This document shows positions 1-7,379 of a stretch of DNA of 50,386 nt, one piece after another. The DNA is taken from positions 1 to 50,386 of the forward strand of contig JAQCBB010000003.1 in assembly GCA_027621535.1 (NCBI GenBank), read 5' to 3'. Numbering within the stretch: position 1 is the stretch's first letter; each line of letters starts with the position of its first letter. This DNA comes from Pseudomonadota bacterium (GTDB lineage: Bacteria; Pseudomonadota; Gammaproteobacteria; Burkholderiales; Methylophilaceae). The position numbers were made by a program, and so were the translations under genes. Under the pieces are notes generated by a model. The model was not told where the DNA came from. It saw nothing but the letters and a program-made list of their open reading frames with translations, and did no database searches.

Positions 1-140
1 GTGCCTACTAATGCTTTTTCTAGAAATTTAATTTCACTACCATCAGTTGTTTTAACTAGCTTAATGTTTGCATAAGTCAAACTAGAAATACCAACTAATG
101 CTGCTAATAGTGATGACACAACTACTTTTTTTGAAAACAT
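1..140 (-). CDS. Exported protein, N-terminal fragment (possible cytochrome c partner of XoxF)
   Basis: The gene is cut by the left window edge; only about 46 residues are visible. It starts at an ATG at 138-140 preceded by a clear Shine-Dalgarno (AGGAG, 7 nt spacer). The visible protein begins MFSKKVVVSSLLAALVG and has a typical Sec signal peptide ending near LTYA, followed by NIKLVKTTDGSE. No haem motif lies in the visible part. It is the next gene downstream of xoxF and xoxJ on the same strand, where methanol dehydrogenase loci usually carry the cytochrome cL / XoxG electron acceptor. That identity is inference from position only; it could be another periplasmic protein. Confidence 0.6.
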   Translation of the reverse strand, partial: MFSKKVVVSSLLAALVGISSLTYANIKLVKTTDGSEIKFLEKALVG

Positions 141-259
141 AATATCTCCTATTTATATTTTGAGAATCAAAAGTTATATAAACTATTTATATAATCTAGA
201 CCCTCAAAACTGTTTAATAGTTTAATAATTTATAACTATCAGGGTTATTTAAAAATTAG

Positions 260-265
260 ATTATA
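260..265 (-). promoter_or_regulatory. Possible -10 box for the exported protein at the left edge
   Basis: A perfect TATAAT occurs on the minus strand about 120 nt before the start codon and just after the xoxJ terminator, so the left-edge gene could have its own promoter. No good -35 hexamer sits at the usual distance, and the region is AT-rich, so chance occurrence is possible. Confidence 0.3.
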
Positions 266-293
266 GGTGATCAATCTTGAACATTATTATATA

Positions 294-323
294 AAAAAAG
301 GGGTGATAAATCACCCCTTTTTA
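294..323 (-). terminator. Rho-independent terminator after xoxJ
   Basis: GGGGTGA / TCACCCC stem with a TAAA loop, extended by flanking A and T tracts on both sides, so it can act in both directions. It lies about 20 nt past the xoxJ stop codon and separates xoxJ from the next gene. Confidence 0.85.
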
Positions 324-344
324 AGATTTTTTTTATAAAATTTA

Positions 345-1226
345 TTACTTGTGACGCTTATATCCATCCAGATTGCTTGAAAATTCCGGCTCCAAATATG
401 GAATGCCATATTCATCTAAAATCGTTAAAATTTTATCCCTATTTTTCATAATCACCGCTTCTATTTCATCACGTCGCTCAACTTCTCTTTTTCGTACACC
501 TGCCGAGATATTCCATAATGTCTTGCCTGTTTTTTTCACTTGCTCATATTCTGGAATCGGGACTATCACCATCTCAACTCCTGATTTCCTGGCATAATAT
601 CCAGCAAGGGGTCCCCATTCAATCGCAATATCAACCTCTCCAGAAACAACATCATTGATTAATTCACCTGGAGATAATGTTAAATCTCTTTGAATTCGGT
701 ATGGTTTAGCTTGTGACATTAAGTCTTTGTCATCTAAAGCAACAGTGACTGGACTTTTATCCTTAATCCCAATTACGCTTTTTCTTAAATCTTCTGACTC
801 CCAATCTTTGATATTTATACCGCTATCTTTTCGATATACCCAGACATACCCTGCTCGATAATATGGCTTGGTGGTATCGACAGCATCATAAGTTGTAGTA
901 GTTCCAATGAGGTAATCGCATCGATAAGCATTTAAAGTATTTTTTAAAAAACCAAAGCGATCAAACCAAAATTGATAAGATAATTCTTTTCCCATTTCTT
1001 TGGCTAATAATTCTGCAATTTTGTTTTCAAAACCTTCGCCCTTATCATTTGAATATGGAAGATTATTTGAATCCGCGCACACTTTAAATTCATTATCTTT
1101 TGGGACGCGTCTTGCTTCTCCAACCTTTCCATCACTATAAAGATCTCCAGCATATATAGTTCCCATGCTCACCAATGGTAACGACATTAACGCAATCAAA
1201 AGTGTAATTAATCTTTTCTTAGCCAT
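345..1226 (-). CDS. xoxJ: XoxJ/MxaJ-like periplasmic protein of methanol dehydrogenase
   Basis: A 293-residue exported protein with an N-terminal signal peptide (about residues 1-26, ending in IYAG), then a type-2 solute-binding fold. The stretch FKVCADSNNLPYSN followed by GEGFENKIAELLAKE is the hallmark of the quinoprotein-dehydrogenase-associated substrate-binding family (MoxJ/XoxJ). In the family this protein is thought to assist activation or assembly of the PQQ methanol dehydrogenase rather than transport. It has a good ribosome site (AAGGAAA) and lies directly downstream of xoxF, separated by a strong terminator, so it is probably expressed at a lower level than xoxF. Family assignment is firm; the exact role is established only by analogy. 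Confidence 0.9.
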   Translation of the reverse strand: MAKKRLITLLIALMSLPLVSMGTIYAGDLYSDGKVGEARRVPKDNEFKVCADSNNLPYSNDKGEGFENKIAELLAKEMGKELSYQFWFDRFGFLKNTLNAYRCDYLIGTTTTYDAVDTTKPYYRAGYVWVYRKDSGINIKDWESEDLRKSVIGIKDKSPVTVALDDKDLMSQAKPYRIQRDLTLSPGELINDVVSGEVDIAIEWGPLAGYYARKSGVEMVIVPIPEYEQVKKTGKTLWNISAGVRKREVERRDEIEAVIMKNRDKILTILDEYGIPYLEPEFSSNLDGYKRHK

Positions 1227-1268
1227 ATCCGCATTTCCTTAAATTTATAAACAATTTTTCATAATTAT

Positions 1269-1306
1269 ACACAAAAAAAAACACCCTACCGAGGTAGGGT
1301 GTTTGT
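1269..1306 (-). terminator. Strong terminator after xoxF
   Basis: A 10-bp GC-containing stem (ACACCCTACC with its complement) around a CGAG-type tetraloop, followed on the minus strand by a run of nine T. It sits about 40 nt past the xoxF stop, between xoxF and xoxJ, and should terminate most xoxF transcripts. Confidence 0.9.
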
Positions 1307-1347
1307 AAGACCAACTAACTAGTAATTAGTTTCTTATAATTTAGAAA

Positions 1348-3225
1348 TTATAAGCTAAATACTGTTAATGCACCGCCGCCAGGAGCTGCGTTGTATTTTG
1401 TTAGTTCTTTATAACCACCAGCAGCACCAAGTGCGTCTGTGTCATTTGTTAGACCAAGGTTCATAGCAACACCAGCCCAACCACCGATACCAGAAAGCGT
1501 ACCTACATATTGCTTACCTTTGTGGCCGTATGTGAAAGCATTACCAATAACACCTGAACCGACTTGGAATTTCCAAAGTTCTTTACCGCTTTTCGCGTCA
1601 AGAGCTTTCAACCAACGGTCTAATGTACCGTAGAAAACTAAGTCTGAGTCAGTTGTTAAAGCACCGCCCCAAGCTGAGAATTTCTCTTTGTTGTACCATA
1701 CTTTTTTGTTAGTCATTGGGTCATAAGCAGCGAAGCCACCCATTACACCGTCAGGACCAGCAAACATAGTAAGTGTCGCACCAACCCAAGGCTGACCAGC
1801 AACATATTTAGACTCAACTGGTTCGTATGTCATACAAACGTGGTTCATTGGTGAGTAAATTAAGCCAGTTTTAGGTGAGTATGCAGCAGGCTGTTGGTCT
1901 TTTGTACCAAGAGCTGCAGGACATGTACCTTTAGTGTTGTAATCTTGGTGAGTTGCATGTTCTGCAACTTTGTTTGGAACACCAGATTTTAGGTCAACGT
2001 CAGTTGCCCAGTTCACGAATGGGTGAACTTTTTCAGCAGCAACTAATACGCCGTTGTCAGCTTGCCATGTGTAAGCAAAACCGTTTCTGTCATGGTGCCA
2101 AGCGTATGTTTTACCACCTTTGTCAAATAAGATAACTTCGTTAATACCGTCGTAATCCCATTCGTCGTGTGGTGTCATTTGCATACCCCAACGTGCCATA
2201 CCTGTATCTAAGTCACGAGCAAAAACTGTCATAGACCATTTGTTGTCACCAGGACGTACGTCTGGGTTCCAAACAGATGGGTTACCTGTACCGTAGTACA
2301 CTAAGTTTGTTTTTGCATCATATGGCCACCAGCCCCATACAGAGCCACCACCATGTTGCCAACCATCTTTAACTGCTTGTGGTTTTAGCCATGTTTTAAG
2401 ACCTAAGTCAGCTACGCCACCTTGTAGTTTGTCAGTTGGGATCTTTTTGAAAGAACCACCTGTTTTGTTACCACCGTTTACATCTTCGTAGCTTGATAGA
2501 GCTGAGTATAAAGGTGTGTCTTTGTTAAAGTCTGAACCGATAAGAACTTCTTTATCTGGACCTGTTGAATATGCTTTCCATGCTGTAGAACCGTCTTTAA
2601 TGTTAAGTGCTTGGAAGAAGCAACGAACACCGAATTCAGCGCCTGAACAACCTTGAAGCACTTTGTCTTTGATCACGTGAGGAGCTGAAGTGTTAGTAGC
2701 GCCAACTGCTGGATCAGTAATTTTAGCAGTCCAAACTTCTTTACCAGATTTAGCATCTAGAGCAACCATGAGACCATCGTTTTGTTGAAGAAAAATTTTA
2801 CCATCGCCAAAACCTAGACCGCGGTTAACGTTGTCACAGCATAATACTGCTTGAACGCTTGGATCTTGTTTTGGGAAGTATGACCATACGATTTTTTGAT
2901 CGTTGTTTAGGTCTAAAGCGTAAACGTTATTTGGGAACGCTGTGTGTACATACATTGTGCTACCAATAACTAATGGTGAGCCTTCGTGACCACGGTTAAC
3001 ACCAGTCGCGAATGTCCATGCAGCTTTAAGGTTCTTAACGTTACCTTTGTTGATCTGAGTTAAAGCTGAGTGACCATTGTTTGTGTGGTTACCACGTGGG
3101 TGAGCCCAATTGTTCGCATCAGCAATAGCTTTTTCTTGATCAGCAGCAGCAGAAGCAACCATAGGGGCTGCGACAGCAAAACCAGCTACTAAACCAAGAG
3201 CTAATTTGATTTTATTTAATTTCAT
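1348..3225 (-). CDS. xoxF: Lanthanide-dependent PQQ methanol dehydrogenase XoxF
   Basis: Periplasmic quinoprotein that oxidises methanol to formaldehyde or formate using PQQ. The 625-residue product (from the second Met) has a signal peptide ending near ASA, the vicinal cysteine pair VLCCDN (about residues 129-130) that contacts PQQ, and an eight-bladed propeller with repeated W-containing docking motifs. The catalytic segment is WDYDG (about 357-359). The second Asp of DYD is the extra metal ligand that marks Xox enzymes and lanthanide use, where calcium MxaF has Ala. I start at 3225 rather than the ORF-track Met at 3240 because GGAG overlaps the upstream ATG and is well spaced for the downstream one. 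No mxaF or mxaI is present here. Codon choice is more GC-rich than in the neighbours, consistent with high expression. The clade within XoxF (perhaps XoxF4) is inference. Confidence 0.96.
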   Translation of the reverse strand: MKLNKIKLALGLVAGFAVAAPMVASAAADQEKAIADANNWAHPRGNHTNNGHSALTQINKGNVKNLKAAWTFATGVNRGHEGSPLVIGSTMYVHTAFPNNVYALDLNNDQKIVWSYFPKQDPSVQAVLCCDNVNRGLGFGDGKIFLQQNDGLMVALDAKSGKEVWTAKITDPAVGATNTSAPHVIKDKVLQGCSGAEFGVRCFFQALNIKDGSTAWKAYSTGPDKEVLIGSDFNKDTPLYSALSSYEDVNGGNKTGGSFKKIPTDKLQGGVADLGLKTWLKPQAVKDGWQHGGGSVWGWWPYDAKTNLVYYGTGNPSVWNPDVRPGDNKWSMTVFARDLDTGMARWGMQMTPHDEWDYDGINEVILFDKGGKTYAWHHDRNGFAYTWQADNGVLVAAEKVHPFVNWATDVDLKSGVPNKVAEHATHQDYNTKGTCPAALGTKDQQPAAYSPKTGLIYSPMNHVCMTYEPVESKYVAGQPWVGATLTMFAGPDGVMGGFAAYDPMTNKKVWYNKEKFSAWGGALTTDSDLVFYGTLDRWLKALDAKSGKELWKFQVGSGVIGNAFTYGHKGKQYVGTLSGIGGWAGVAMNLGLTNDTDALGAAGGYKELTKYNAAPGGGALTVFSL

Positions 3226-3340
3226 TATATAAATCTCCATAGTTAAAACTAAGGGTTTAAAAAAAGAGCAAATAAATTCCCCTCTATAAAAAATTTACAC
3301 AGTGGACTTCATTTACTGTAGCACTAATATCACGTGCTTG

Positions 3341-3358
3341 TGGGTTAATATATACCCA
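3341..3358. repeat. Inverted repeat TGGGT-N8-ACCCA upstream of xoxF
   Basis: Five-base perfect arms around an AT-only spacer, about 115-135 nt upstream of the xoxF start. A candidate protein-binding site beside the larger dyad; short enough that chance cannot be excluded. Confidence 0.35.
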
Positions 3359-3364
3359 TCTTTT

Positions 3365-3394
3365 ATAAATTGCAACAGTTTTGTTACAATTTAT
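3365..3394. promoter_or_regulatory. Large dyad, candidate operator upstream of xoxF
   Basis: Twelve-base arms, ATAAATTGCAAC and GTTACAATTTAT, match at 11 of 12 positions around a 6-bp spacer. It is centred about 155 nt upstream of the xoxF start. The size and 18-bp centre-to-centre spacing fit a dimeric regulator. The regulator is not known and none is encoded next to it. Confidence 0.5.
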
Positions 3395-3502
3395 TTACAT
3401 TTTTTGATTTAAATTTCTTATTAATATATCTTGTATCTCAGATTGTGTATTACTCAACATATAGTATATGAATGCATAAAATTCAAACAATTTAGATTGT
3501 TA

Positions 3503-3508
3503 TATAAT
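3503..3508 (+). promoter_or_regulatory. Probable -10 box of the pip-yihY operon
   Basis: A perfect TATAAT on the plus strand 50 nt before the pip start codon. The -35 region is weak (TTCAAA at a short 15-nt spacing), so this is a moderate call. Confidence 0.4.
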
Positions 3509-3558
3509 GCTAATTAACGTACAAAATAAACTTAAATATTAAGAAAGTTTGCTGCCCC

Positions 3559-4500
3559 ATGAAGACCCTGTTCCCAGAAATTGAACCCTATGAAATCTAC
3601 GCATTGTCAGTAGAGTCCGGTCACACCATCTACGTCGAGGAGTCAGGCAATCCAATGGGTAAACCGATTATTTTTTTGCATGGAGGCCCAGGTGGAGGAA
3701 CGGGATCAAAACAAAGACGTTTTTTTGATCCCAAACATTACCGGATTGTTCTTTTTGATCAACGTGGTTGTGGAAAAAGTACTCCCCAAGGTGAAATTGT
3801 AAATAACACCACCGATGATTTAATCGATGATATTGAAACAATTCGGAAACATTTGAATATTGAGCAGTGGATTTTATTTGGTGGCTCTTGGGGCAGCACC
3901 CTTGCTCTTGCTTACTATGTCAAATTTCCCAAACTTGTCATTGGATTAATCTTAAGAGGTATTTTTCTAAGCCGTACATTTGAGTTGGAATGGTTTATTA
4001 AGGAGGTTGCCATTTTCTTCCCACGTAAATATCAAAAACTTTTAGATTTTCATCACACCATTAATAAAGAATCCCTCGTATCTGATTACTCTCGGTTGGT
4101 GTTTGGTAAAGATCTAAAGGTCGCCAGGAAAGCGGCTCATGCTTGGAATAGTTTTGAAGGAAGCATCTTAAAGCTCACTTATGAAGACAATGTTGCCCCT
4201 CCTGAAATTAATTACGAAGATGAATTAGCCAGAGCTCGTGTTCAATTACACTATATTAAACATCATTGTTTTGTGAATGGGGATGAAATTTTAAATAAAC
4301 TTCAATCTTTAAAAAAAATTCCTACCGTTATCGTTCAAGGTCAATACGATATGGTCTGCCCACCACAAACCGCCTTTGATCTTCATCAGGCTTTACCCCA
4401 TGCAGAATTTCATTTAATCGTTGATGCTGGGCATTCAGCATCTGAAACTGGCATCACCGATGCCCTGATCAAAGCCACAGAAGCATTTAAAAAAATCTAA
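3559..4500 (+). CDS. pip: Proline iminopeptidase (alpha/beta hydrolase, S33)
   Basis: Cytosolic aminopeptidase that releases N-terminal proline from peptides. The 313-residue length is normal for the family. Visible features are the oxyanion-hole motif HGGPGGG (about residue 41), the nucleophile elbow GGSWGS (about 108-113), the acid in QGQYDMVCPP and the catalytic His in DAGHSAS near the C-terminus. The stop codon abuts the ATG of the following yihY-like gene (TAAATG), so the two are probably translationally coupled. The ribosome site before pip is weak. Sequence alone cannot exclude a related hydrolase specificity, but the family signature is strong. Confidence 0.9.
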   Translation: MKTLFPEIEPYEIYALSVESGHTIYVEESGNPMGKPIIFLHGGPGGGTGSKQRRFFDPKHYRIVLFDQRGCGKSTPQGEIVNNTTDDLIDDIETIRKHLNIEQWILFGGSWGSTLALAYYVKFPKLVIGLILRGIFLSRTFELEWFIKEVAIFFPRKYQKLLDFHHTINKESLVSDYSRLVFGKDLKVARKAAHAWNSFEGSILKLTYEDNVAPPEINYEDELARARVQLHYIKHHCFVNGDEILNKLQSLKKIPTVIVQGQYDMVCPPQTAFDLHQALPHAEFHLIVDAGHSASETGITDALIKATEAFKKI

Positions 4501-5691
4501 ATGAATTTATTTCTTTGGAAAAATAAATTTTACTTTTCACACTTTTCAAAGAATTTAAACCACCATAGATTCTTTTCTTTATGTGCGACAACTAGTTTTT
4601 ATTTTTTATTTACTTTGATCCCATTTATTATTCTGATTTTTTTACTATTAAGCAAATGGGTGTCAAATTCAGATATTTTATTGCTTGAACTGCATAATGT
4701 AACCAATAATCTTTTACCTGAAATATCTGAGTTGATGATGATTCAAGTGAAAAAATTCACCACAGACTCAAAAGGTTTAAGTTGGATTTGGTTTTTAATT
4801 TTATTTGGGGCTGCGAGTCCATTGGCAAATGCGTTAAGGAAAAATTTTCAATTAATTTTCAATATCCAAATAAAAAGACGATTTTTAACAAATAAAATAA
4901 TCGATGTCATTGTGCTGCTGCTGATTATTTCTCTTTTTTTCAGTTACATTTTTATTTCAAAGTATCTTCAAAATTTAGCCTCTGTCTTCCATGCACTGAT
5001 TCCCTTCAGTGAAAAATCATTTTTGTTAATATTGTTTTCAAGTATTCTCATGCTCACCGTGATGACCATTTTTTACAGCATTATGGTTCCGATAAAAAGA
5101 TTACCAAAAATATTATTGATCATTGGCGCTGCAGCCACCTGTTCTGTATGGATATTTTTGCATGAAATGTTCGATGTCATTATGAATATGAGCCAGTCTT
5201 ATGGAATATTTTATGGAAGCATGAGAAATTTATTTATCTCTTTGATCTGGTTATTTTTAAATATTGCCGGATTACTCTTTGGAGTGGAGTTAATTGCCTT
5301 TATTAATAATAAAGATGTTTTCAAATATCGGGTGTTGTTAATGCAGCCAAATCGGATCTTAATCGAAAACTTTTTTAACAATAAAATTGAGCGTTTTAAA
5401 AAAGACGAGATCCTGTTTAATCATGGAAGTCCATCAGCTTTTTTGTACTTTATAGTCGAGGGTCAAATTGAGACTATCATTAATAATCAAAAAAGGGTTT
5501 TGCATAACAACGAATATTTTGGAGAGCTTTCCATTATTAACAATTCTAAAAGAGTGGGTGATGCTAAGGTGGTTTCTGATTGGGCGAAAGTCATTAAAAT
5601 TCCTCAGCTCGCTTTTAAAAAATTACTCAAAGAGGACATAAGCTTTCAGAATGATATTCTCAAAAATTTAAATAAGATTATTATTAACTAA
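4501..5691 (+). CDS. YihY/BrkB-family membrane protein fused to a cyclic-nucleotide-binding domain
   Basis: A 396-residue protein. Residues 1 to about 275 form the YihY (formerly ribonuclease BN) membrane domain, with about six hydrophobic segments. Residues about 300-390 resemble a cNMP-binding beta-barrel: FKKDEILFNHGSPSAFLYFIVEGQIE, then YFGELSIINNSKRVGDAKV, which corresponds to the phosphate-binding cassette region. The canonical cassette Arg-Ala/Ser pair is not obvious, so ligand binding is uncertain. The start codon touches the pip stop. The YihY domain is of unknown biochemical function (the old RNase BN claim was a misassignment). The gene converges with the TPR gene, overlapping by 4 nt. 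Confidence 0.85.
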   Translation: MNLFLWKNKFYFSHFSKNLNHHRFFSLCATTSFYFLFTLIPFIILIFLLLSKWVSNSDILLLELHNVTNNLLPEISELMMIQVKKFTTDSKGLSWIWFLILFGAASPLANALRKNFQLIFNIQIKRRFLTNKIIDVIVLLLIISLFFSYIFISKYLQNLASVFHALIPFSEKSFLLILFSSILMLTVMTIFYSIMVPIKRLPKILLIIGAAATCSVWIFLHEMFDVIMNMSQSYGIFYGSMRNLFISLIWLFLNIAGLLFGVELIAFINNKDVFKYRVLLMQPNRILIENFFNNKIERFKKDEILFNHGSPSAFLYFIVEGQIETIINNQKRVLHNNEYFGELSIINNSKRVGDAKVVSDWAKVIKIPQLAFKKLLKEDISFQNDILKNLNKIIIN

Positions 5692-7280
5692 CTCTTCAAG
5701 CTTGGCTTTAAATCAAAGGCGATGCAAATTCTCTCTTCATTAGAATTAAAGGCAATGGTTCGATGAAACACGCAGGATGGAAAAAAAATTACATCGCCCT
5801 CATCAGGAAGGATGGTTAATTTTGGGAAGTTGTTATGTTGCTTTGGGTAATTATCCCCATCAGTACTTAATTCAATGGCTCCCTCATCAGGGCTTTCTCT
5901 CAGCTTTGGAATACTTAAATATACAGCTCCACTGATCCAACCATCCTCATGAATATGAGAATTTAAGTGCCCCCCTTGTTTCATTCTCACATACCAGGAG
6001 CTACTAAATTGTATGTCTTTAGGAAAAAGTTTAATAAATGCACAAGGACTATTTTGATGCATCTCGTAATACTTTTGAATCATTTTTTCTAAAGCCAAAG
6101 ATAACAGCTGAAATGATTTTTCATTGCGCTGAAATAAATTTCCTGAAGATTGAATTCCGTTATATAACCTGCTTTGCTTGCGATCTGAAATTTCAGTTTG
6201 CTCGATATCTGACAACAAATCAAATCGAAGCTTGTGATTATTGTGCACGAGTTCCGGTACCCTCTCATGTAAAACAAATTCCAATGGGTTTGGGCAAAAG
6301 TTGTACAAATCCGGTTTATTAAAATTTACAGCGTAATGATTCGAGAGCGTGGCAAGCAATGGAGATGTATGCTTTGTACCAATGACTTTTTTTAATTTTT
6401 GTTCAAATTGATTAAATTGTTTTAACTTATAGTGGCAATACAAAGCCCTTGATGGGGCATCATATAGATTAGCTTTCTCAAAATGAGGAATCGCTGACTC
6501 AAATAGTTGATTATCGTAATAAAAAATAGCAAGTTGATAATTGGCTTTTGGGTGATGGGGATCAACCTCAATGGCCTTCAGTAAAAACTTTTTCCCCTCA
6601 TTAATATTGCCATCGTGCCATAGCGCATCCCCAATATCCGTAAAAAATTCTGCATTATCTTGTTCTAGATTAATTGCATTTTCATATTCTTGTATAGCTG
6701 ATTTAAGTTGACCTTGATTTCTCAGTGCTCCAGCTAAATTGAAGTATGTTCTAGAGGTTTTGGCAATCATCAAAGATTTTCTATAAATATCAATCGCCTC
6801 ACCTAATCTTCCTTGCTGCTGGTAAACCGATCCCATATTATTTAATGCCTCATAAAAACCGGGTTGTATGTGGATTGTTTTTTGATAATTTACAATGGCC
6901 TCGTCAAAATTTCCAAGCTGTTGAAACAAAATCCCCTTGTTGAAAAACACTTCAACAAAATCAGGCCTTAACCTAATCGCTCGATCATAACAATTTAATG
7001 CACCTTGAGAATCATTTAAATTGAATTTAACTGCGCCTAGGTTAAATATAATCTCAGGAATTTGATCATTTATTTTTAGCGCCTGTTCATAAGATCTTTG
7101 AGCATTAATCAAATCTCCAGTTTTTTCGAAACAGGCGCCCAAAATATTCCATAAAAATATTTCATTAGGTAAATGTTTAATGAAGCTTTGTGCTTGTTTT
7201 ATTGCACTCTTGTAATCCCCCTGGTCATGAAGCTGGATAATATGTTGAATATTACTTTGTGTTAAATTTTTCATTATCAT
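5688..7280 (-). CDS. TPR-repeat protein with C-terminal putative 2OG-Fe(II) oxygenase domain
   Basis: A 530-residue protein without a signal peptide. Residues about 10-300 contain roughly eight tetratricopeptide repeats (for example GDLINAQRSYEQALKINDQ and GNFDEAIVNYQKTIHIQPG). Residues about 400-525 resemble the putative 2OG-Fe(II) oxygenase family: NSHIHEDGWISGAVYLSIP supplies an HxHxD-type metal site and VIFFPSCVFHRT the distal His, with ERICIAFDL at the end. Such TPR-oxygenase proteins are often annotated in marine bacteria as prolyl-hydroxylase-like; the substrate is unknown. A second Met two codons in is an equally possible start; neither has a clear Shine-Dalgarno. Confidence 0.75.
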   Translation of the reverse strand: MIMKNLTQSNIQHIIQLHDQGDYKSAIKQAQSFIKHLPNEIFLWNILGACFEKTGDLINAQRSYEQALKINDQIPEIIFNLGAVKFNLNDSQGALNCYDRAIRLRPDFVEVFFNKGILFQQLGNFDEAIVNYQKTIHIQPGFYEALNNMGSVYQQQGRLGEAIDIYRKSLMIAKTSRTYFNLAGALRNQGQLKSAIQEYENAINLEQDNAEFFTDIGDALWHDGNINEGKKFLLKAIEVDPHHPKANYQLAIFYYDNQLFESAIPHFEKANLYDAPSRALYCHYKLKQFNQFEQKLKKVIGTKHTSPLLATLSNHYAVNFNKPDLYNFCPNPLEFVLHERVPELVHNNHKLRFDLLSDIEQTEISDRKQSRLYNGIQSSGNLFQRNEKSFQLLSLALEKMIQKYYEMHQNSPCAFIKLFPKDIQFSSSWYVRMKQGGHLNSHIHEDGWISGAVYLSIPKLRESPDEGAIELSTDGDNYPKQHNNFPKLTILPDEGDVIFFPSCVFHRTIAFNSNEERICIAFDLKPSLKS

Positions 7281-7379
7281 GTCATTGGAATTTTTAAATA
7301 ATTTTCCTTACAACTTTATATTAACAAATTATTTGATCTGATTATCAAACCTCTACGTTGTCGTGATAAAATGCGCGCT

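Larger units (their letters stand above)
3226..3558. promoter_or_regulatory. Divergent regulatory region between xoxF and pip
   Basis: The only gene-free stretch above 300 bp in the window. It contains two inverted repeats on the xoxF side (3341-3358 and 3365-3394), a CACGTG hexamer near 3332, and a TATAAT (3503-3508) on the pip side. No ORF of note was seen. A clear -35/-10 pair for xoxF could not be assigned. Confidence 0.55.

Noticed and set aside
373-597. 74-residue plus-strand ORF inside xoxJ
   Set aside because: Shadow ORF within a clearly coding gene; no ribosome site or recognisable domain.
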